The notes under the pieces were generated by a model, which did not search any database, was not told where the DNA came from, and was given only the letters and a program-made list of their open reading frames with translations. Of a DNA stretch of 64,000 nucleotides, positions 57,420 to 64,000 are shown one piece after another. The stretch is taken from the NCBI GenBank assembly GCA_030052745.1, contig JANBVO010000013.1, positions 248,001 to 312,000 of the forward strand. Reading direction: 5' to 3'. The position numbers and the translations under genes were made by a program. The stretch's first letter is position 1. Every line of letters begins with the position of its first letter. The DNA is from Pleurostoma richardsiae. Its lineage: Eukaryota > Ascomycota > Sordariomycetes > Calosphaeriales > Pleurostomataceae.

Positions 57420-58800
57420 AAGTCCAAGTACTACTTTAACGACCAACTTGGCCATGGCGAAATAGCACTTGAGTTCGCCGTACTCACACAGGCTCGAGGT
57501 CCGGGTCTTGCGGGAGCCGTCCTTGTTCTCGATCTCGAACTTGTGCTGTAGCATGACCAGGTCGTGCTCGCCCTCGAATTGCATCTTCTTCTTGAGCGTT
57601 GCACAGAGGGTGTCGAGGGGGTTGCCGGCGGGTGTGATGTTCTCGTCTGAGAAGATACGCACCCAGCGCAGGCCGCTTATAATCCTTTTCTTCCCCTCCG
57701 AGTCGAAGGTCGCCTTGGCCAGAATCGCATCCCTTAGGTCGGCCTCGCTGGCGGAAGCGGCCCCGGCAATGTCCGTGGTCGCCTCCTTTCCAGGTGATCG
57801 GCCGGATCAAAGGCTCGTGGACGGTCTCTATCAGGAAGTCGATCTGGACAAGTACGTGAATGAACTCAGGGAAGCCCTGGTATCTGAGGGTACCTCGGAG
57901 GATGGTCTGGCCCTCGGGGATACTGTACCGCTCCTTGTAGTGAGTTAATCTCTGTTGGGATAGGGAACGAAGGCGAAGCCGGGTTAGATGAAGTACGACT
58001 TGGCCGTGGCCACTGGATCCTGTCCGGCAATGTCAAAAACAGCACCATCCTTCCAGTACTTGGCGGCGTTGCGCAAGGGAAGGAGCACACTACGGGAAGA
58101 TCGGGAGACTTGTAGCCGAGAGGGTTGTCGGAGTCCTCTGGGGCGGGAAGGCCACCACAGTAGGACAAGAAGCTATCAGTCTTACCACTGTCCTTGTGGA
58201 CTTCCTCGATGATCTTGATGACATCTAGAAGGATCAGGTTTGGTATGTTCGGTTCATATCCTGCGTGTATTCTTGCACAGATGATCAATCCCTGGATCTG
58301 TTGGAAAGTGAATTAGTTTGTGATGGACATGCGAAACAAGCCAAGGAACGAACCTACCCAAACCGATCTCGTTCATGACTGTAATTCCAGCGCCCTTGGC
58401 CAGCTGGTCGAGCTCCAGCATGGCGGGGCTGACATAGCTGGTGGTGACGACATGCCTCTTCTGGCGAATGGCGGACTTGATGACGGTGGCGTGAGAGGTG
58501 TAAGGGATCAAGCTGATGACGATGTCGTGCTTCGCAACCTCAGCGTCGAGAGCCTGCTGGTTGGGGACATCGAGGGAGATGGGGTGCGCGTTCTTGACAT
58601 TGCCCAAGAGCGCCTGCGCCTCGGTCAGGGTTCTGCAAGCTCGGAGAGTGTCAGACGAATGCGTGTCCTACGCGGATGGGTGGGATGGGGTCGAGACACA
58701 CCGACGGTGACAGAGACGCCAGAATCGCTCAGGATATCGAGGGTCGGCTAGGTGACGAAGTCGGCGCCGAGGAGGACCACCTTGCTGAGGGGCAGCAGAA
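57420..58800 (-). pseudogene. Saccharopine reductase pseudogene (LYS9 type)
   Basis: Saccharopine dehydrogenase (NADP+, L-glutamate-forming) makes saccharopine in the alpha-aminoadipate lysine pathway. Family blocks run in order on this strand in shifting frames. They are KVVLLGADFVT (Rossmann start), TLDILSDSGVSVTV, NAHPISLDV, VAKHDIVISLIPYTSHATVI, HVVTTSYVSPAMLELD and AGITVMNEIG. Further on come SFLSYCGGLPAPEDSDNPLGYK, ITPAGNPLDTLCATL-like and MLQHKFEIENKDGS. An in-frame stop follows FVT, another replaces a Tyr before PGFAF, and several frame changes occur. After FAMAKLV the match ends, so about the last 60-70 residues are gone. Two intron-like gaps remain, one with GTAGGT...CAACAG between NEIGL and DPGIDHL, so this is not an mRNA-derived copy. 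The stop changes are not the C-to-T type expected of RIP. Confidence 0.9.
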
Positions 58801-60055
58801 CAGGGTCAGTTGAGTTCCCCGCCAACACGTCAGCCTCGTATCCCAATAAACTGCTGAGACGCCATCTTGCCGTTTCTCCACTTATGCAGTTGTGACAGCG
58901 TGGATGGGTTAGAAAGTTCAATTCTTTATGCAGATAGTCAGGAGCAAAGTCTTGGAGCTGCCCCCTAACGCTGCCAGGCCCAGTATCGTGTAACTTTCTT
59001 GAGGAAAAGTTTTGCTTGCCTGCATACACTGCCGCTATCGGCCGACCGAACCCCTCACCTTTCCATGGTGGGGTTAGAGAAGGAAGGTTCCCTTGTAAAT
59101 TCTCTTGGAATGAGGGGGTGACACAATCAGATACTCGGATGTACTTTCCGTTGCGCTTTTGCTGCCCTAGTACCGGGCGAGTACCTCCTCTGCCCCACAT
59201 CTTTCCTCTCATCTTTGAGTCTGGGCTCCACTATAGAGACTCCACTTTCGCATGGCCCGACAGGGGTTGAGGCGCGGCTCTGCAGCCAAGTTCAAAAAAA
59301 GAAAAGGCGCAGGAAAAAAATATCGTAAAATGCCCGAGGTACGGGTAGGTCAATGAGTCGATTTTGGGCGCGGCCGAGAATCCGAGAGAAAATTCAAAGA
59401 TGCCTTCCAGTTCTTGGCGTGACACACTTTGCAAGAGCAAAGCATACTCTACCTACGGGCACTTCTTTCCGCGGGACGTGCAAAGCCATTCTCATACTTT
59501 AATTCAGGGTCCATCTCACTCTTAAATAACCCCGCATATTGACCTAACCTGATTGAGCAATACTCCACCGTGGCTCTTCACGATGTATTCCACAGGGGAC
59601 ACCATCCTGATGTTGCTTTCTTCGATTCTTGGCTCATTGCCAACTCGTACCGCCTCAATGTACATATGGACGCCCGAGGTCACGCTACAGAATGTATCTT
59701 TCGAACATCTGTGGGCCATATCGAGCATTGACAGGCGATGCAAGTCGTCAAAGTGAACGCAGAGACCGACCGCAGTGTAAATATCTCAGGTATCTTTGTC
59801 ATCTTTTTTGATTGGGTATCTAACTAAATGAGGACTTGCGAAGATTCAGTCCTCGCATCAGCCATCGTGGCAACCACCAAGCCGCCACCTCTCCGAGATG
59901 TCGCGGCTTTCTATCCTGTCCGTTTCGCCCATGGGTATCTTCTCTTCCCGACGGAGCCGTCCTCCCCTGTATTTCAGGATATGGAACGGTTCGCCTATCG
60001 CATATCCGCCCAGTATGACCGTCTCTCAACTCCCCGGTACCGTCCGGAACATAGA
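58801..60055. other. Intergenic spacer
   Basis: About 1.25 kb between the LYS9-type relic and the end of the acidic-tailed hypothetical gene. A + strand frame from 59828 runs into that gene antisense; its hydrophobic end merely mirrors the acidic tail on the other strand. Nothing else was recognised. Confidence 0.5.
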
Positions 60056-61123
60056 CTAGGCTCGATCCTCCTCTTGTTCTTCACCATCTGCATCCTCGTC
60101 GTCATCTTCGTCGTCCACCATTGCAGGAGGCTCCCACGCATCCTCCAACTTCAGGCCTTTTCCCGTCGGTTTGGGGTAGGGGGAGCCGAGTAGTTGAGAA
60201 ACAGTGCTGCGGAAGAGGTCCACATCTTTCTCGGGTGAATCATACAATCCCATCCCAACTAGCACCTCACCACCAGATTCGTCGTCATTCTCAAGCGGCA
60301 GATAAGGAATCGACTCCTCTGCCGAAATGGCAGGCTGGGACTGCTGGGGCAATGGAAAGTTCTCTGGAGTTGGTGGAGCGGTGAAGTGACTCAAGGCGCC
60401 TGGGGTCGTGGCATTCCAGGTTGCCGAGACGTATGTCGGTACACCATAGTCCAGCGGCTCGATCGAGTCGAAGTTACATAGCGCGGAATCGGCACTGCTC
60501 GTTGTGACAAGACTAGGAGTCGTCGCCTGTGGAGCAGAGACGCTCCAAGATCCTGATGGAAAATATTGAGAAGCGTCGTATCCCGAGTAGGGCAACGATA
60601 ATGGCGAGAACGCCACAGACGGAGACGTGTACCCCGAGTACACGGCTGGTGTAGGCGGGAACTGGTGGGACTGGAAGAATTCCGACTCATAAGCGGGAAA
60701 GGGATATTGCGGTGTTGGTGATTGATGAGACTGTAGCTGAGGTTGTGGCATATATGAAGACGGGTGCCAGCTCAGTGGCCGTGCTGACTTCTTCGACGAT
60801 GTGGGAAGTCCATCAAAACATGCTTCGGCCCCTGGCGTGGGTAGATATGGCCGCTCCAGGATTTGCGTGTTTCGATGTGGGATGATGGCATCGGCCATCA
60901 ACGTTCGTCTTCGTTGCTGGAGGATAGAGGATTGAGGGCTGTTGTTCGCACTCCGCGGCTTAACGACCCTCATGGGATTGGCACATCTCTGGCCGTTCGA
61001 TCCGCGGGAGGCTCTCCTTGCGGAGAAGGCCATTTGCCTGGATAAGTCCTCCAGGACGGCGTCGGTAGGGTACGAAGCTGACGGCGCAACTGCGACGTTC
61101 ATGCTGAGCATCGAAGGCGTCAT
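60056..61123 (-). CDS. Hypothetical protein, Ser/Pro-rich with acidic C-terminus
   Basis: A single-exon ATG frame of 355 residues (start 61123; further in-frame ATGs at 61111 and 61102). The product is mostly low-complexity: Arg/Ser-rich N-terminus, a Tyr/Pro/Ser/Gln-rich middle typical of disordered regulatory proteins, and a more ordered end, VSQLLGSPYPKPTGKGLKLEDAWEPP in two blocks, followed by an acidic tail (DDEDDDEDADGEEQEED). I recall the GKGLKLEDAWEPP block from conserved Pezizomycotina hypotheticals, which supports a real gene. There is no catalytic motif, signal peptide or membrane segment. A transcription-related role would fit the composition but is a guess. Confidence 0.72.
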   Translation of the reverse strand: MTPSMLSMNVAVAPSASYPTDAVLEDLSRQMAFSARRASRGSNGQRCANPMRVVKPRSANNSPQSSILQQRRRTLMADAIIPHRNTQILERPYLPTPGAEACFDGLPTSSKKSARPLSWHPSSYMPQPQLQSHQSPTPQYPFPAYESEFFQSHQFPPTPAVYSGYTSPSVAFSPLSLPYSGYDASQYFPSGSWSVSAPQATTPSLVTTSSADSALCNFDSIEPLDYGVPTYVSATWNATTPGALSHFTAPPTPENFPLPQQSQPAISAEESIPYLPLENDDESGGEVLVGMGLYDSPEKDVDLFRSTVSQLLGSPYPKPTGKGLKLEDAWEPPAMVDDEDDDEDADGEEQEEDRA

Positions 61124-64000
61124 CCAGACTGGACAACCTTGCAGACTTGATAAGGATAGATCGCAAGTTGAAGAGCAAAAAGGGCGTGTATTGCTTGCTG
61201 ACAACTTGGAGCAGGCAGAGGACTTCAGCTTGTTCTTATGTATGGCAACACATGGTTTGACCTTTGGGGGGGCAAGGCAGTTAGGGCGGGTAGGGAGACG
61301 AAGCTAAAGTACCAAAGCAAAGGAACAGAGAGACTGGGGCTCGGAGGATGAAGATGAGCATGGCTAGCCTGAGGGAAGGGAGCCATTAGGATATTTGGCG
61401 CGGAAGGGCCAGAAACGATAAATGGGACGGCGGAGTGGATTGGCATGTGTGTGTCTGGGGAGTATGGCTGTCGACGGGTGGGTTGCGTCTCAAAGGGAGC
61501 TTGTCGGCCGTGGAGACCAGACGAGAGAAGAAAGTTGTGTGGCCTGCGTCATATGGCTTTGACAGGGATCGTGGAGCACACTTGTGAACCAAAGAGTTGT
61601 TTTAGGGAGCCAGGCCGCCCGGGGATGGCAAGCTGCCAATAGCCCCGAATACCCATGCGGGCTTGTTCCAAAGACCATAGTGGATCAGACCTCGGGTTGC
61701 AGACTTCGCCGTGGCCCATGATGGCTGATGCCCGGGTAGCGTGGCCCAGAACGATATGTGGGTGCTAAGCTCGTGGATGGTCATGGGTGACGAGGTGGAA
61801 GTTGAAGGAAGTACGTTTGGGCTCTGCAGAGTGCAGACCTGCATCAAAGAAGTAGTCAAGGTAGTCCAGGCGCCAATGCCCCCCGTCCTGACAACCCCTG
61901 TCCGCCGTCTTCGAACCGACCGGGGGGGTAGGGGTATACATACTGTACAAAGCAAGCGCCCCCTTCCCCCCTTTGCGGAACGCTGGCACAAGGGGCGGTA
62001 GACGGCTGGTTCCCTGTGAGACACCTGGCCGGGCGGCTTGTACGGAGCAGGTACCTCTCGCGGAGTACTCCAAAGCGTAAGATGAATGAGCCGGGGCTTG
62101 TCTTGGCCAGGGAGTCTCGCAATCTACCTCCGCGCCAAGTACCTCATAGTTCAGCAAGTGAGACACAGGTACTTCCCACACCCTCATGTGGTTCTTTACC
62201 ACACGCCTGTTCATCCCGCAAGGTATTCAGGTCTCCGCAAATTTGCTGCTAGCTTTAGTGCTATAGCGTAAGTTACTTTTGCGGCAGAGGTTCTGCGCAA
62301 AGAAGGGGAAAAAAGCTACCTACCCACCCGGTGCACAATCCTTTAATGAAAGTGTATCCTTGAAGGAGTAAACCTAGGTGTCATGAAGCTATACCACGTA
62401 CACGGAGTGCAGTAGTGACTGCCTGGAGGCCCGCCTGTCGTTTACGGACATACAATGTACTCTATACTAAGGTATTGTACTCAGATCCTGCCTTTCAGAC
62501 CTCGTCACTGCCTGGCACCCCGGACCGGGAGGGGTTCTGCCCAAGGCTGGTCCCCAGTCCCTACCACACCACAAATTACCGGTACGATGTGCGTGTACCA
62601 TCACAATCTGAGGGCCGAAAGTGCGCCAGTGCAAACAAGGATGACAGGAAACCAGCAGTCTGGTGGAGGATGGCGGGGCCGTGGCCGGGCCAGGGCGTGA
62701 GTTTGGCGGAGAGGAAGAGTCATCTCACGGGGCGTGTGATTAGAGAAACCGCAGATAGACGACGGCGCTAGGGGCGGGAGACTGGCCGGCGAAGGAGCCG
62801 TCTTGAGGTAAACACATTCGAATGGCCAATAGGCTCTCCCTAAGAGCTGAGCCGTTCATGGCAAAGGGGGGCCTGGAAGGCACAGGCGGGGGCGTGCACT
62901 GAATGAGGTGATTATCCGTGCCGGCAGGGATAAGATGGGGAGGTCAAACCGGTGCCTCCCAACCTTTTGCCCCTCCTCGTTGATCCTTGATCAATGCGCC
63001 GCCGCCTCTGAATGAGCGGTGCTGGCGCGGTTGGGCTACCGTTTCCGGCGCTCGTACCTCCGTCCACGTCCCTTGGTGGACGGGCACACCTCTTGTAGCT
63101 TTGCCTCTAAAGTCAACATGATCCGTTACTTTGACCGCACCTCCGAGACTTTTCCTACACTACCTATGCAGCCCTTGTTCTTACCACCGTACTGTGTACA
63201 TCGTAGTGCGGATGTCCCGTGGCAATCTTGTCCAACAGGATCCTAGAGACCCTTGACTGGCTGATACCCCCCCTCCCCCCCTCCCCCCCCCCCCCCAAGG
63301 GGTGGTCACTACGTTCCCCTGTTACGCAGGCAAATCGACGTCTTCGTGAGATGTGAACAATGCTGAGCAGGCCGCACAAGCCACAACCTAGGGAGGAGCG
63401 CGCTGCTCCCAATGAAGTACCGCGAGTCGAGGCTGAGCCATCACATTCGTACACATCAGCTGTTTTGAGCGAGTACACATGCTGCAACCGTGTCGCGGCG
63501 AGGACAACACAGTGAAGTTCCGTATGGGGAGGACCGCAGAGCGGTTAGTTCGTGTCACACGTACTGAGCGTACCTACGTTGTCAGGTCTCTGAGCCACAA
63601 CACCTCTGAACACTGCAACTCAACGGCGAATGTGATATCATTACCTTAAGTGTGCCAGCCCACCTGCTGTAGGAGACGCGGATCCGCCCTTCGTACTGGC
63701 TCCATAGTCATACGCAAGCGAAAGTCTCGGTCTCACGGGGCGTTGTGATCCTCGGGACCCCCTGTGCCTTGGCTCTTAGAAAGGGATCGTAAGTCTTGCT
63801 CTCTTTCAAGCGGGATCAGACCCGTTCCTTGCTGGGCGGCAGGTGACCTGTACGTGGAGTCCATTCCACACCCCTTTTCTCCTGGGTTGCAGACTAGCCA
63901 ACCCTGCTGTGCATATGCACTTACTGGTCTAACTATTCAGGTTGTCTTCCGTCAGTTGTGCGGAGCAGAGCGGGGCTTTGTGTGCATAGCACAGGTACTT
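61124..64000. other. Gene-poor end of window
   Basis: It should contain the promoter of the hypothetical gene at 60056-61123. I see no credible gene in the remaining 2.9 kb. A 30-nt C-tract lies at 63267-63296. Several GGTACC/AGTACC units occur around 62048-62170. Confidence 0.5.
63267..63296. repeat. C7-T-C7-T-C14 homopolymer tract
   Basis: Three C-runs separated by single T residues. The minus strand reads as G14-A-G7-A-G7, which holds more than four G-runs with short loops and so satisfies the G-quadruplex pattern; the plus strand could form an i-motif. The tract is in non-coding DNA and its exact length may be a sequencing uncertainty. Confidence 0.85.

Noticed and set aside
57420-58800. 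RIP as the cause of decay of the saccharopine reductase copy
   Set aside because: The stop codons I can trace arise from changes other than C-to-T, and frame changes dominate; the region is not AT-rich.
59828-60193. 121-codon plus-strand frame with a hydrophobic C-terminus
   Set aside because: The apparent membrane segment is the antisense of the acidic tail of the gene at 60056-61123.

Overview
This looks like a nuclear chromosome segment of a filamentous ascomycete (Pezizomycotina, most probably a Sordariomycete). The evidence is intron-poor genes with short introns (about 55-200 nt; GT...CTRAC...YAG), GC-rich codons, a Zn2Cys6 regulator, long protein-poor spacers, and a gene set typical of that group (fungal PI-PLC, PFA3, UBC6, an ABCC transporter, SEC61, tRNA isopentenyltransferase, GLO2, LAS1). 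I could not name the species. Splice sites were placed by eye: donor and acceptor had to be plausible, the frame had to close, and the joined protein had to read like its family.

Layout. 1-8050: no gene I can support, ending in a long pyrimidine-rich, GGTACC-rich stretch before a phospholipase C gene (8051-11425, +). It converges on a PFA3-type palmitoyltransferase (12934-14792, -). A C2H2 zinc-finger gene (15987-17388, -) is divergent from UBC6 (18964-19992, +), which converges on an adaptin-binding p34/Irc6-type gene (20352-21728, -). A 1,695-residue ABCC transporter follows (22368-27576, -). SEC61 alpha (29912-31553, -) and tRNA dimethylallyltransferase (32011-33550, +) share a divergent promoter of about 0.46 kb. 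At 34457-36084 (-) lies a broken homoaconitase copy. A Zn2Cys6 transcription factor (37996-40285, +) is followed by a 14-TM MFS exporter (41744-44106, +) and two tiny single-TM ORFs (44535-44804 and 45428-45565, both -). A conserved tail-anchored fungal protein (47378-47875, -) precedes a 4.5-kb spacer with inverted repeats and two tRNA-like sequences. Then come an EF-hand protein (52354-53192, -), GLO2 (53949-55224, -), LAS1 (55590-56850, -), a broken saccharopine reductase copy (57420-58800, -), an acidic-tailed hypothetical protein (60056-61123, -) and an apparently empty end with a C-tract at 63267-63296.

Most genes are unrelated housekeeping functions: lipid signalling, palmitoylation, ER protein import and degradation, vesicle coats, tRNA and rRNA maturation, and methylglyoxal detoxification. 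Two observations stand out. First, two separate relics of alpha-aminoadipate lysine-pathway genes (homoaconitase, LYS4 type; saccharopine reductase, LYS9 type) lie about 21 kb apart. The LYS9 relic still carries intron-like spacers, so it was not copied through mRNA. Second, the regulator-exporter pair has a perfect CGG-N3-CCG palindrome about 330 bp upstream of the exporter, and two unannotated-looking micro-membrane-protein ORFs beyond it. This could be a small self-contained efflux module. I saw no CRISPR array, rRNA gene, convincing complete tRNA gene or intact transposon.
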